A DNA stretch of 64,000 nucleotides. Origin: Nitrincola salilacus (lineage in GTDB: Bacteria > Pseudomonadota > Gammaproteobacteria > Pseudomonadales > Balneatricaceae). Shown here piece by piece: positions 17,287-26,350 of this stretch. The DNA is taken from the NCBI RefSeq assembly GCF_046271865.1, contig NZ_CP176580.1:2914001-2978000 (forward strand). Direction: 5' to 3'. Positions within the stretch are counted from its first letter, which is position 1, and every line of letters begins with the position of its first letter. The position numbers and the translations under genes are program-made. The notes beneath the pieces are model-generated. The model made no database searches and was not told the origin of the DNA. It saw nothing but the letters and a program-made list of their open reading frames with translations.

Positions 17287-18051
17287 TCAGAGGCCACCCA
17301 TGGATTTATCGTCCTGACGGCGATCATAAAGCTCGGGGTTCAACTCCGAACTCATCATCAGGGTTTTCAACGTGGAGGACGCAAATTCACGACGATAGAG
17401 TACAAACACAATCACAACAGTCAGAATCATGAACAACCAGGGGTTGATCATCCAGCTCAAGACCGGAATGCTGAAGTAATAGGAGCGTAGCCCCAGGTTG
17501 AAATTATTTGCCGCCATCGACGACATCTTGGAAATACGTGCCGCATGTGCTTCATTCGCACGTCGGTCTACACCCTCTTGCGGCATGGGCGCACCGCCGA
17601 TCATCACAGAGACAAAGCCGTACTGACGCAGGCTCCAGGTGAATTTAAAGAATGCAAATACGAATAGAATCACCATCACCAACAGCTTCAGTTCCAGCTC
17701 TTCCTTTGTAGCGGGATAAGCAAAGGGGATCTCGGCGACCAGCGTGATTGCCTTGTCCATGGCACTGAAAACCGTCAGCAGGCCCGCCAGCACCAGTATG
17801 GTGGTGGATGCAAAAAACGAGACACTACGCTCCAGGTTAGCCACGGCGGTGGTGTCAGTGATACGGTTTTCCCGCATCAGCATGTGACGCATCCATTCGG
17901 TGCGATACAGGTGCAGAATACTCGCCAGGCAAGGCGTGTTGTAGCTCTTGACTCTGGTATAAGTCATATAGCCATTGAAGCAGATCAGAAACCAGACCAA
18001 CGCGATCAGGTTCAGCCAGTTCCCCGAAATAAAACTCAGCAGATCTTCCAT
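17287..18051 (-). CDS. DUF599 family inner-membrane protein
   Basis: The 254-residue protein has four predicted helices: NLIALVWFLICFNGYMTY, SVSFFASTTILVLAGLLTVF, LLVMVILFVFAFFKFTW and INPWLFMILTVVIVFVLY. The segments NLERSVSFFASTTI and FKFTWSLRQYGF are the conserved core of the DUF599 family, whose function is not established to my knowledge. It sits between htpG and selO on the same strand. A 76-bp gap to selO with no visible terminator means the two could be co-transcribed. There is no enzymatic motif. Confidence 0.85.
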   Translation of the reverse strand: MEDLLSFISGNWLNLIALVWFLICFNGYMTYTRVKSYNTPCLASILHLYRTEWMRHMLMRENRITDTTAVANLERSVSFFASTTILVLAGLLTVFSAMDKAITLVAEIPFAYPATKEELELKLLVMVILFVFAFFKFTWSLRQYGFVSVMIGGAPMPQEGVDRRANEAHAARISKMSSMAANNFNLGLRSYYFSIPVLSWMINPWLFMILTVVIVFVLYRREFASSTLKTLMMSSELNPELYDRRQDDKSMGGL

Positions 18052-18127
18052 TCAGTCGACTCAACATCCGCAAATAGTGTCGCACTATAGTAAAACATAA
18101 ACCTCTACGAATCACTGCAGAAGCTGC

Positions 18128-19606
18128 TCAAGAGGAGCAACTCAAACAGATCCCTGCAGCCCAGTCAGGTGGAGTGGACGCATAGTGCATCATGCTGTCA
18201 TTGTGTTGGCCTGGATGGCGCAAAAGCCCCAGCAGCTCATTCACCAGACGATAATCCCCCTGGGTCGCAGCACGTATCGCCTCTTCGGCCATATAGTTAC
18301 GCAACACAAACAGAGGATTCATGGCATGCATCTGCTGCCGACGTATCGGCTGACTGGCAGCCTCAAGAGCGATGCGATCAGCATAACGATCCAGCCAGGC
18401 GCTCAAGGGCTGTTCGGTCGCTGTCAGTGCCAATGCCGCCGTGCGACTTTCCGGTTGAGAGGGATGAAACTGTGCCAGAGCGCGCAGCAGACGATTAAGA
18501 TCAAGACGCTGTTCAGCCATCAGTTGCCAGAGATTTGCAATCAATTCATCATCGCCCGGTTGATGTGTCAGCAATCCAAGGCGGCGACGTTTAATATCCA
18601 ACTCGTGAGCCTCAAATAGAGTCTGGAAACTGTCCAGCTGCGCTTCCAACACTTCACGCGGAACCAGAGGCAACAGCGCCTGTGCCAGACAAGCCAGATT
18701 CCACATTACAATCGCGGGCTGGCGTTCAAAGGCATAGCGTGCGTCATGATCATTACTGTTGCTGACCAGAGAGGGCCTGTATTCATCCATGAAGGTATAG
18801 GGACCATAATCGAAGGTTTCACCCAGAATCGACATGTTATCTGTGTTCAACACACCATGCACAAAACCATAGCTCTGCCATTGCGCCACCAGCCTGGCGG
18901 TCCGTTCAATCACCTCATCCAACATAGCACTGACCGGGTTCTCGGTCTGCCTGCATTCTGGGTAGTAACGTTCAATGCAGTAATCAGCCAACTGAGCCAA
19001 CTCATCATGTCGGTTGCTGTAATAAAAATACTCAAAGTGCCCGAAGCGGATATGCGACTGGGTAACACGAAGCAGCATGGCACAGGGTTCCATACCCTGA
19101 CGCATCGTATATTCCTCACTGCCGATCAGACACAAGGCCCGTGTGGTAGGGATGCCTAGCCCATGCATCGCCTCACTGACCAGATACTCACGGATACTGG
19201 AGCGCAAAACGGCACGACCATCACCAAAGCGGGAAAAAGTGGTACGCCCTGCCCCTTTAAGATGCAGATCCCAGCGCTCGCCCTTATGATTCAACACCTC
19301 ACCCAGAAGCAAACCACGACCATCTCCCAGTTGCGGGTTATAAACACCGAACTGATGGCCTGTGTATTTCATTGCCAGCGGATCGCTGCCCGGCAACTGC
19401 CCGCCACCACCGAAATAGTATGCCAACTGATCGGGATTAACACGGCACGGATCAAGATCCAGAAGAGATGCAACCTGAGGATTAAAGCTGATAAGATGGG
19501 CGTTTTTCAGCGGCTGTACCTGGGTGCGTTGATACCAGGTTTCGGGCAGCCGAGCATAGCTGTTATCGAAAGTGAGCTGCTCCAGAGGGTGATGATGTGA
19601 AGCCAT
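18128..19606 (-). CDS. selO: Protein adenylyltransferase SelO (YdiU/UPF0061)
   Basis: SelO is a pseudokinase-fold enzyme that transfers AMP from ATP to Ser, Thr or Tyr of protein targets, linked to oxidative stress. The 492-residue product shows the family's YTGHQFGVYNPQLGDGRG motif, RGAGRTTFSRFGDGRAVLRSS-type loop residues (KGAGRTTFSR), the catalytic HGVLNTDNMSILG and FDYGPYTFMDEY. It ends in CLSCSS; bacterial members carry a C-terminal Cys where eukaryotic SelO has selenocysteine. Length is normal. It lies downstream of and divergent from the DUF3301 gene. The family call is firm; targets are unknown. Confidence 0.95.
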   Translation of the reverse strand: MASHHHPLEQLTFDNSYARLPETWYQRTQVQPLKNAHLISFNPQVASLLDLDPCRVNPDQLAYYFGGGGQLPGSDPLAMKYTGHQFGVYNPQLGDGRGLLLGEVLNHKGERWDLHLKGAGRTTFSRFGDGRAVLRSSIREYLVSEAMHGLGIPTTRALCLIGSEEYTMRQGMEPCAMLLRVTQSHIRFGHFEYFYYSNRHDELAQLADYCIERYYPECRQTENPVSAMLDEVIERTARLVAQWQSYGFVHGVLNTDNMSILGETFDYGPYTFMDEYRPSLVSNSNDHDARYAFERQPAIVMWNLACLAQALLPLVPREVLEAQLDSFQTLFEAHELDIKRRRLGLLTHQPGDDELIANLWQLMAEQRLDLNRLLRALAQFHPSQPESRTAALALTATEQPLSAWLDRYADRIALEAASQPIRRQQMHAMNPLFVLRNYMAEEAIRAATQGDYRLVNELLGLLRHPGQHNDSMMHYASTPPDWAAGICLSCSS

Positions 19607-19739
19607 ATCGTGTATCCATCTTCTGTTGAGTCCTGTCTATACCTTATCATTTTACTCAGGAATTATCATTGTATGATTAGCAGGGGTATTAGCACTGTGC
19701 GACCGCTCTCAGTGGCTTCTGGCGTGGAGATTGAAACCG

Positions 19740-20060
19740 GTGTTTGTTGAACTGCGCGACCTTTTCTGGCTGATTCTGATACTGCTCATCCTGTTGCAAT
19801 GGTGGCAGGGGTTGAAAATGAAAGAGCTGGCTCTGCGCCATGTTAAACGCTACTGCGCCAGCATGGATCTGCAACTGTTGGATGAGAGTATTGCACTGCG
19901 CGGTTTCTGGTTTAAACGTGGTGATGACGGCCGACTGCACCTCTGGCGCAGCTATCTGTTTGAGTTCACATCAACCGGTGATGAGCGGTATCAGGGCAAA
20001 ATCATTCTGCTCGGACACCGTGTCACCAGCCTGCAGGTGGACCCCCATCGATTTGAATAA
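19740..20060 (+). CDS. DUF3301 small membrane-anchored protein
   Basis: The protein of about 106 residues begins with one N-terminal helix (LRDLFWLILILLILLQWW) and has a soluble tail with QLLDESIALRGFWFKRGDDGRLHLWRSYLFEF, which is the conserved DUF3301 core. The start is uncertain: TTG at 19731 and GTG at 19740 are both in frame, and GGAGA at 19726-19730 spaces better for the GTG. It converges on the P-type ATPase with six bases between the stops. Function is unknown; the topology suggests a tail facing the cytoplasm or periplasm from the inner membrane. Confidence 0.82.
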   Translation: MFVELRDLFWLILILLILLQWWQGLKMKELALRHVKRYCASMDLQLLDESIALRGFWFKRGDDGRLHLWRSYLFEFTSTGDERYQGKIILLGHRVTSLQVDPHRFE

Positions 20061-20066
20061 ACCGGA

Positions 20067-22796
20067 TCAGGTGTTACTGCGATCAAGTCTTGGTCGCAGT
20101 ATCGCTTTTTCCGCTTCAACCACCAATAACAGACACACACCGAAAATCAGTATCCTCACCCACTCATCAAACCCTATAGCGACCGTGTTGAACAGGAACT
20201 GGAAAGGCCCTGCATAGGTGAACAGCAACTGCAGCACCACCAGAATACCAATCGCCAGTAGAACCGGACGGCTGCCCAGCAGACCGTTTCGATTCAGAAC
20301 AGATTCCAGGATATAGCGGCTATTGATCAGATAGAACATCTGCGCCACTACCAGTGTATTGATCGCCGTGGTTCTGGCCAGCGCTTCGCTTGCCCCCTGC
20401 TGTTCCAGCATCCAGTAGAAATGGCCGAATGTTCCAGCCACAAGCAGTACCGACACAAACAGCACCCGCCAGACCAGAAAGCCACTTAACAGCGGTGAAT
20501 TCGGGCGCCTCGGTTGTCTTGTCATCAGCCCTGGCTCCGGTGGTTCAAACGCCAACGCCAACGCCAATGTGACTGCCGTCACCATATTGACCCAGAGCAC
20601 CTGAACCGGCTCCAGCGGCAGCGCCAGCCCAAGAAAGATCGCTGCTACTATGGTAAACGCCTGCCCACCATTAGTCGGCAGAATAAACAGGATCGCTTTT
20701 TTCAGATTGTCATAAACCGTCCGCCCCTCTTCAACGGCATAAGCTATGGATGCAAAGTTATCATCCGCCAGCACCATTTCCGATGCTTCTTTGGCGGCTT
20801 CTGTCCCTTTCATCCCCATTGAGATCCCGACATCCGCACGCTTAAGGGCTGGGGCATCATTGACACCATCGCCTGTCATCGCCACCACCTGCTGATCCGC
20901 CTGTAGTGCCTTGACCAGACGCAGCTTATGCTCGGGGGTCGTGCGCGCAAAAACTTCGATATCACGCGCCCGCTCCTGCAGCTCCTGATCGGTCATCGCC
21001 TCTATATCCTGTCCGATCAACGCCTGTTTGCCATCCCCGATACCCAGCTCACGACCGATCGCCAACGCTGTTGCTGCATGATCCCCGGTAATCATACGCA
21101 CACGGATACCGGCTTCGTGACACTGGCGCACAGCAACGATTGCCTCTTCACGTGGTGGGTCGATGATGCCGACCAGACCCAGCAACACCATATTCGTTTC
21201 CAGATCAGCAAAGTTCAGCTCAACATGTTCCTGAGCTGTGCGTCGTGCTGCTATCGCCAACAACCGCTGCCCATGTGCAGCCACCTGCTCCATCTGCTGA
21301 TGCCAGTAGTCTCTGTCCAGCGGCGCATCTCCCTCCAGCATTCGCTGACTGGAGCAACGCTCCAGAACCCGCTCGGGCGCACCCTTGAGTATGATATAGC
21401 CATGTCCTTCATGATCATGATGCAGCGTGGACATGAACTTATGTGCGGAATCAAAGGGGATGCTGTCGGTACGCGGGCGATCCTTGCGCAACTGATCCGG
21501 ATCAAGGCCAGACTTCATGGACACTGCCATTAATGCACCTTCAGTCGGATCACCCTCCAGTACCCAACGTCCATCGCGCTCTGCCAGATGCGCCTCATTG
21601 CACAGCAGGACTGCCTGCAGCAACTCATCCAGAACCTCCTCAGTATCACCCGGCTCGACATCCACCTCCCCCAGATAGAAGTCTCCCTGCGGCCCGTAAC
21701 CCACTCCACTGACACGATATTCGCGCTCACGCGTCACAATTGTCTGAACGGTCATTTCATTACGTGTCAGCGTACCGGTTTTGTCGGAGCAGATCTCTGT
21801 GACCGACCCCAGTGTCTCCACGGCTGGGAGCCTTCGAATGATTGCATTGCGGCGCGCCATACGCTGCACACCAATGGCCAGAGTAATGGTCATAATAGCT
21901 GGCAGCCCTTCGGGAATTGCAGCCACAGCCAGGCTGACCGCTGCCAGAAACATATCCACCGCCGAGTAATCACGCACCCAGAGACCAAAGGCAAAAGTCA
22001 TTACAGCAATCGCCATAATGGCAAAACTGAGCCGGCGCCCAAACTCATCCATCTGCCGAATCAGTGGCGTGGTCAAACTCTGGGTTTCCGACAGCAGTGT
22101 GCTGATACGACCTATTTCAGTACGCTCGCCGGTTTCCACCACCACGCCCATGCCTCGGCCAAACGCGACCAGCGTGCCGGAAAAAGCCATACAGAAACGG
22201 TCTCCAAGATCCGCATCCTGCTTCACTGCACCCACTGCCTTCTCGGATGCTACCGACTCACCAGTCAGCAACGCTTCATCTACCCTCAGATTTCGCGCCT
22301 CCAACAGACGCAGATCAGCAGGGACACGGTCACCTCCCTGCAAAATCACTATATCGCCCGGCACCAGCGTTTCGGAAGCAACAGTAACAGGGTGTCCATT
22401 GCGCAGTACCTTGGCTTTGGGTGAAAGTAGATTACGTATTGAATCCAACGCTTTTTCTGCCTTACCTTCCTGGATGAATCCGATCAGCGCATTGATCACA
22501 ACCACCCCGATAATCACGCCGGTATCCACCCAATGCTGCATCAGGCCGGTTCCGACGGCAGCCAGCAGCAGGATATAGATCAATACATTATGAAACTGCA
22601 GCAAAAATCGGGTTAATCCACTCTGCTTTACGGGCGGTTTAAGGCGGTTCGGGCCAGTTCTGTTCAGCCGCTCCAACGACTCACTCTCGGGCAAACCCAT
22701 TTTATCGGTCTGTAAGGATGTCAGTGCTTCATCTGCCGAAAGATTGTGCCAACTCGTCGGTTTATCTGGGGCTGAAGGGGGTTCTTTGCGGGTCAT
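20067..22796 (-). CDS. P-type cation-transporting ATPase (P2, Ca2+/H+/Na+ type)
   Basis: The roughly 909-residue pump has a cation-ATPase N-terminal domain (SADEALTSLQTDKMGLPESES), an actuator domain with LLTGESV, the phosphorylation site SDKTGTLT, an N-domain with KGAPERVLE, the hinge TGDGVNDAPALKRADVGISMG and six C-terminal helices. The fourth helix PEGLPAIMTITLAIG is of the PEGL type seen in P2 pumps for Ca2+, Na+ or H+, and no CPC heavy-metal motif is present. GGAGG ten bases upstream favours the ATG at 22796; another ATG at 22841 would add 15 residues. The transported ion cannot be set from sequence by eye. It is a single gene. Confidence 0.93.
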   Translation of the reverse strand: MTRKEPPSAPDKPTSWHNLSADEALTSLQTDKMGLPESESLERLNRTGPNRLKPPVKQSGLTRFLLQFHNVLIYILLLAAVGTGLMQHWVDTGVIIGVVVINALIGFIQEGKAEKALDSIRNLLSPKAKVLRNGHPVTVASETLVPGDIVILQGGDRVPADLRLLEARNLRVDEALLTGESVASEKAVGAVKQDADLGDRFCMAFSGTLVAFGRGMGVVVETGERTEIGRISTLLSETQSLTTPLIRQMDEFGRRLSFAIMAIAVMTFAFGLWVRDYSAVDMFLAAVSLAVAAIPEGLPAIMTITLAIGVQRMARRNAIIRRLPAVETLGSVTEICSDKTGTLTRNEMTVQTIVTREREYRVSGVGYGPQGDFYLGEVDVEPGDTEEVLDELLQAVLLCNEAHLAERDGRWVLEGDPTEGALMAVSMKSGLDPDQLRKDRPRTDSIPFDSAHKFMSTLHHDHEGHGYIILKGAPERVLERCSSQRMLEGDAPLDRDYWHQQMEQVAAHGQRLLAIAARRTAQEHVELNFADLETNMVLLGLVGIIDPPREEAIVAVRQCHEAGIRVRMITGDHAATALAIGRELGIGDGKQALIGQDIEAMTDQELQERARDIEVFARTTPEHKLRLVKALQADQQVVAMTGDGVNDAPALKRADVGISMGMKGTEAAKEASEMVLADDNFASIAYAVEEGRTVYDNLKKAILFILPTNGGQAFTIVAAIFLGLALPLEPVQVLWVNMVTAVTLALALAFEPPEPGLMTRQPRRPNSPLLSGFLVWRVLFVSVLLVAGTFGHFYWMLEQQGASEALARTTAINTLVVAQMFYLINSRYILESVLNRNGLLGSRPVLLAIGILVVLQLLFTYAGPFQFLFNTVAIGFDEWVRILIFGVCLLLVVEAEKAILRPRLDRSNT
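20075..20110 (+). terminator. Probable terminator of the DUF3301 gene inside the ATPase 3-prime end
   Basis: TACTGCGA and TCGCAGTA form an 8-bp perfect stem around an 11-base loop, followed four bases later by TTTTT on the plus strand. It lies within the last codons of the convergent ATPase gene. Confidence 0.45.
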
Positions 22797-22980
22797 TCCT
22801 GATGTGCCTCCTGCGTAAGATATGTAAGAATGGTGGGTCATGGCACCTGTAAAACCATAAGCCCAGCATACAGTTAATATAAGTTTTATTTAATAGATAC
22901 AGATCAGGCTTTGGTTTTTCTGCACGCGAGCAAATAACTGCTTTATACTTAAGTAATTCATAATAGTGGCAGACAACTCA

Positions 22981-23880
22981 ATGAGTCTGAAATCAACCCG
23001 ACCTTCCAGCTGGTTGCTTCTACTGGTTATCCTGCTGATTCCCAGCGAGCTTCTCGCTGAAGAACCTTTATCTGACGAACCTTTTTCTGAAGAGTCTTTC
23101 TCTGAACCTCAGCGCGTCTCGGTTGCCACTCTTACAGATAACCCTCCGCTTACTTTTGGTAGATCCGACACTTTAGGCCTAATAGAGGAAAGCATTCCGC
23201 CGGGAGAGGATGCCACCAGCCTGCAGGGATTCAGTTGGGATGTTCTGCGCGCCAGCTATCACAGCCAAGGCTACACGATTGACCTGAATGTACTGCCCTG
23301 GCCGCGTGCCTATGAGATGGTCAAGGCAGGCAGTATCGACATTTTGTTCCCGACCGGTTTCAATCAGGCGCGCGCAGAGTACTTTTATTATTCCCACCAC
23401 CCCATCAATGAAGTCAGGTTCATCATCTATACCCTGCCGGAAAAACAGATCGAATGGGATGGATTGAAATCACTCGAAGGGCAGACAATCGGCATGCTGC
23501 GTGGCTGGAACTATGGCCTCGAATGGGATGGCAGTGATCAAATAGATAAGTTCCCTCTGAGCGATATTCTTCAAGCGTTCATGATGCTGGATCTTGGCCG
23601 TATTGATGGCCTTGCCGGTTATGAAACCAATTTCGATTATGCTCTGGATCATGCCGGAAAACCTAACATCTACACCAAGCACCCCTCCTTCGGCAGAACC
23701 ATGGAGTTTGCAGCGGCCAGTCAGCAGAACCCAAACGCGCGCCACTTGCTTGAAGTGTTTGACCGGGGTATGGATTATCTCAGGACAAGTGGAGAGTTGG
23801 ACCGCATCAAGACGCAATGGTTTCCTGACAGCATGAGCAGCCAAACCCTTGTATCGAATGAGGAGGCATTAATTGACTAA
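22981..23880 (+). CDS. Periplasmic solute-binding family 3 protein, paralogue A
   Basis: About 299 residues with a signal peptide (MSLKSTRPSSWLLLLVILLI, cleavage near LLA) and an amino-acid-binding-protein fold (SBP_bac_3): VSVATLTDNPPLTF, GFSWDVLRASYHSQGYTI, WPRAYEMVKAGSIDILFPTGF and GLKSLEGQTIGMLRGWNYG. A 15-bp unit repeated three times just after the signal peptide gives an acidic linker EPLSD-EPFSE-ESFSE. The next gene is a clear paralogue. No permease or ATPase lies near, so it may be an orphan binding protein for a distant transporter or a ligand sensor. The start is either this ATG or an in-frame GTG at 22966; neither has a good ribosome site. Confidence 0.85.
   Translation: MSLKSTRPSSWLLLLVILLIPSELLAEEPLSDEPFSEESFSEPQRVSVATLTDNPPLTFGRSDTLGLIEESIPPGEDATSLQGFSWDVLRASYHSQGYTIDLNVLPWPRAYEMVKAGSIDILFPTGFNQARAEYFYYSHHPINEVRFIIYTLPEKQIEWDGLKSLEGQTIGMLRGWNYGLEWDGSDQIDKFPLSDILQAFMMLDLGRIDGLAGYETNFDYALDHAGKPNIYTKHPSFGRTMEFAAASQQNPNARHLLEVFDRGMDYLRTSGELDRIKTQWFPDSMSSQTLVSNEEALID
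23062..23106 (+). repeat. 15-bp unit in three tandem copies (coding)
   Basis: Three imperfect copies of GAACCTTTTTCTGAA encode EPLSD, EPFSE and ESFSE directly after the signal peptide of paralogue A. Paralogue B lacks them. Confidence 0.8.
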
Positions 23881-24010
23881 CGCTGATTCATCTGTTGGTC
23901 CTGTTGAGCAGTACTGGATCTGTACGAACACAACAGGAACCACCGCAATCGACTGAAAGCCAAAACACAAGCTAATCTAAAGGCAACAAAACAATAAGAG
24001 GGAACTATTG

Positions 24011-24814
24011 ATGCGTTTCAGACTGATAACACTTACTTGCCTGCTACTCACCTTTACAGCAGTACAAGCAGATGAGTACATTGTCAGTGTCGCCACCCTG
24101 ACAGATTACCCACCTTTGATATTCAACAAGCCCGATGCAACAGGTAAAGTTGAAGAGCTTATTCCTCCAGGGCAGGACTCAAGCAGCCTGCAGGGATACA
24201 GCTGGGACATCCTGCGCGAAAGCTATCACAGCCAGGGCTATACCATCCAGATTTACGTCGCTCCCTGGACCCGTGCCTTCGAGATGGCGCGCAGCGATTC
24301 GGTCGACATCCTCTTTCCTACCGGATATAACGAGGATCGGGCAGAGTATTTCCACTACTCGGTAAACCCGATCAATGAGGCCAGTTTCATCATCTATACC
24401 CTGCCAGACAAAGCATTGGAGTGGGAGGGACTGACATCGCTGGACAAGCTCACACTTGGCGCCATGCGTGGGTGGAACTATGGTACGGAATGGGAGCAGG
24501 CAGAGGGCTTCTACAAATATGAGCTGTCTGACATACTTCAGGGTTTTCAGATGCTGGATGCTGGCCGGATCGACGGTTTGGCTGGCTATGAAACCAACTT
24601 CGATTATGCCTTGAGCGAAGCAGGACTACCAAATATCTACACCAAGCACCCCGCTTTCGGAGAAACCTTTGAATATGCCACTGCCAGCAAAAGCCACCCC
24701 ACCGGAGGTGATATGCTGAAGGTGTTTGATCTCGGTGTGGAACACCTGAAAGCTTCAGGACGACTGAGGGAGATCAGGCAACACTGGTTTCCGGGGGTTA
24801 TTGAGTGGGAGTGA
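24011..24814 (+). CDS. Periplasmic solute-binding family 3 protein, paralogue B
   Basis: A 267-residue sister of the preceding gene, with a signal peptide (MRFRLITLTCLLLTFTAVQA) and the same fold and motifs: ATLTDYPPLIF, SWDILRESYHSQGYTI, DILFPTGYNEDRAEYF, GAMRGWNYGTEW, RIDGLAGYETNFDYAL and NIYTKHPAFG. The two are alike along their whole length but differ throughout, so the duplication is old. The start is the ATG at 24011 with AGAGGGA upstream. The next gene begins 15 bases after the stop, so it probably heads a three-gene operon with the lipoprotein and the DUF3047 protein. The shared GWNYG and AGYETNFDYAL motifs probably mark the ligand site. The ligand is unknown. Confidence 0.86.
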   Translation: MRFRLITLTCLLLTFTAVQADEYIVSVATLTDYPPLIFNKPDATGKVEELIPPGQDSSSLQGYSWDILRESYHSQGYTIQIYVAPWTRAFEMARSDSVDILFPTGYNEDRAEYFHYSVNPINEASFIIYTLPDKALEWEGLTSLDKLTLGAMRGWNYGTEWEQAEGFYKYELSDILQGFQMLDAGRIDGLAGYETNFDYALSEAGLPNIYTKHPAFGETFEYATASKSHPTGGDMLKVFDLGVEHLKASGRLREIRQHWFPGVIEWE

Positions 24815-24829
24815 TAATGTATCGATAAA

Positions 24830-26350
24830 ATGACTCTCGGTGCATCCATACCCATGATCCATCGACTTTTAGTGCTGGTGCCCTTGATGTTGGCGGGTTG
24901 CAGCACGGTTCCAACGCCTCTTTCATCTATCTCTGTAACGGATATCGACCGGCAGTGTCTGGCTCTGTTTGACAACACCGATCACGCTATCAGCCAAGCA
25001 GGTGTCGGAGACGCTGGAGCGGCCAGAATAAAGGGATTCCCGTGGCTGCGGACCGACCGGTTTCTTGCCTCCTTTCGCGAAGAAGTTGATGATTCGGTGC
25101 AGTTCCGGGATTGGCTGACACACCTGGAAGATCTTGACCGTGATGCGCGACATTACGAACTACAGAACCTGAAAAGCTCCTCCAGGCAGGCACTGCATAA
25201 CCAGTGGATACCCATTGCGGAACAGCATCGACTGCCCTCGCAATTGGATGACGCCCTTGATCACTGTCGTACCTTGTTGAGCACCACCATCACTGGCAAT
25301 GATCTATCACGGGATGCCCTGAGGGCAGCGGCAGTGGCTTCTGACGCCTACAACTCCTGGCAACGCGTGCTGGGACTGTATCCCATAGCACGCCGGGTCG
25401 CACGCCCTCGGGTCGAGGCGTTACACAGGCAGCTGGAAGATATCTATCAGGACACCTCTACCGAGCGGGGGGCCTTCCGCTACTATGCGGTTAACGACGA
25501 CCCTGCCCCTGAGCACAAACACGCCTCACAGCTGATCAGAGATCTGCCTCGCGACTCCCTCGGAGTGCCTGCAATGCCACTGGCCACCCGCGACCTACTG
25601 CTGGCAACCCATGCTCCGGTTTGGGGGGTGGAAACTCGGAGTACAGCAGACTTGCCCGGCACCCTGCTACTTAACCACGATGCCAACCCCAGAGTAGATA
25701 CAGAGCAGGCAACCGAGTACCGCTGGCTATCCTGGACCCGTTTCCAAAACGAGGTGCTGATTCAGCTCAATTACATGCTGTTGTTTTCCGAACGGCCCCG
25801 GTTATCCGCATTTGATCTGGTCGCCGGTGAATTGGATGGTGTGATCTGGCGCACCACACTGGATAGCGACGGACAGATACTCGCCCATGACAGCATTCAC
25901 CCCTGCGGCTGCTATTACGCCCTGCTCCCTGCTTCGGGTTGGACTGCCCTACCACAACCCACTGATCAGGAGCCGATCTTTGTCCCGGATCAGGCACCAG
26001 TGCCCGAAAACAATAACCGGCTGGTACTGCTGTTTGCTGCAGGTACGCGTTATTTCATTGATGTGGCAGCCAGACCTCTGCCCCCAGGGACTCATACTCT
26101 GCTCAGCGCGACCGCCGACAAGTTACGTTCATTACCCTTACCAGGCGGCAAGTATGCCAGCGTCTACCGACCCGATGGACTGATACCGGCTTCTCGCCGC
26201 CCTGAAAGATTTGTCTTCTGGCCATTTGGAGTACCCAGCGCTGGCACTCTGCGCCAGCCCGGCACCCATGCCATTGCTTTTATCGGCCGTCGGCATTTCG
26301 ACGATGCCTGGCTACTGCACAATCTGCTGATACGGAGCGAATCTCAATGA
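24830..26350 (+). CDS. Uncharacterised lipoprotein of about 500 residues
   Basis: I do not recognise this family. A lipobox (VPLMLAGC) places it as a lipoprotein anchored after cleavage at Cys24. Residues about 35-220 look helical with many charged residues. The C-terminal half is richer in strands and carries YRWLSWTRFQNEVLIQLNYM, GELDGVIWRTTLD, HPCGCYYALLPASGW, PPGTHTL and FWPFGVPSAGTLRQPGTHAIAFIGRRHFDD. The HPCGCYY segment, with a His and two Cys, might bind metal or form a disulfide. It overlaps the DUF3047 start by four bases and follows paralogue B by 15 bases. An inner ATG at 24854 would give a tidier signal peptide. Its role is unknown; the context suggests a cell-envelope partner of the DUF3047 protein. 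Confidence 0.8.
   Translation: MTLGASIPMIHRLLVLVPLMLAGCSTVPTPLSSISVTDIDRQCLALFDNTDHAISQAGVGDAGAARIKGFPWLRTDRFLASFREEVDDSVQFRDWLTHLEDLDRDARHYELQNLKSSSRQALHNQWIPIAEQHRLPSQLDDALDHCRTLLSTTITGNDLSRDALRAAAVASDAYNSWQRVLGLYPIARRVARPRVEALHRQLEDIYQDTSTERGAFRYYAVNDDPAPEHKHASQLIRDLPRDSLGVPAMPLATRDLLLATHAPVWGVETRSTADLPGTLLLNHDANPRVDTEQATEYRWLSWTRFQNEVLIQLNYMLLFSERPRLSAFDLVAGELDGVIWRTTLDSDGQILAHDSIHPCGCYYALLPASGWTALPQPTDQEPIFVPDQAPVPENNNRLVLLFAAGTRYFIDVAARPLPPGTHTLLSATADKLRSLPLPGGKYASVYRPDGLIPASRRPERFVFWPFGVPSAGTLRQPGTHAIAFIGRRHFDDAWLLHNLLIRSESQ

Noticed and set aside
22981..24814. Assembly duplication of one binding-protein gene
   Set aside because: The two copies differ throughout in DNA and protein, have different signal peptides, and only one has the acidic repeat.
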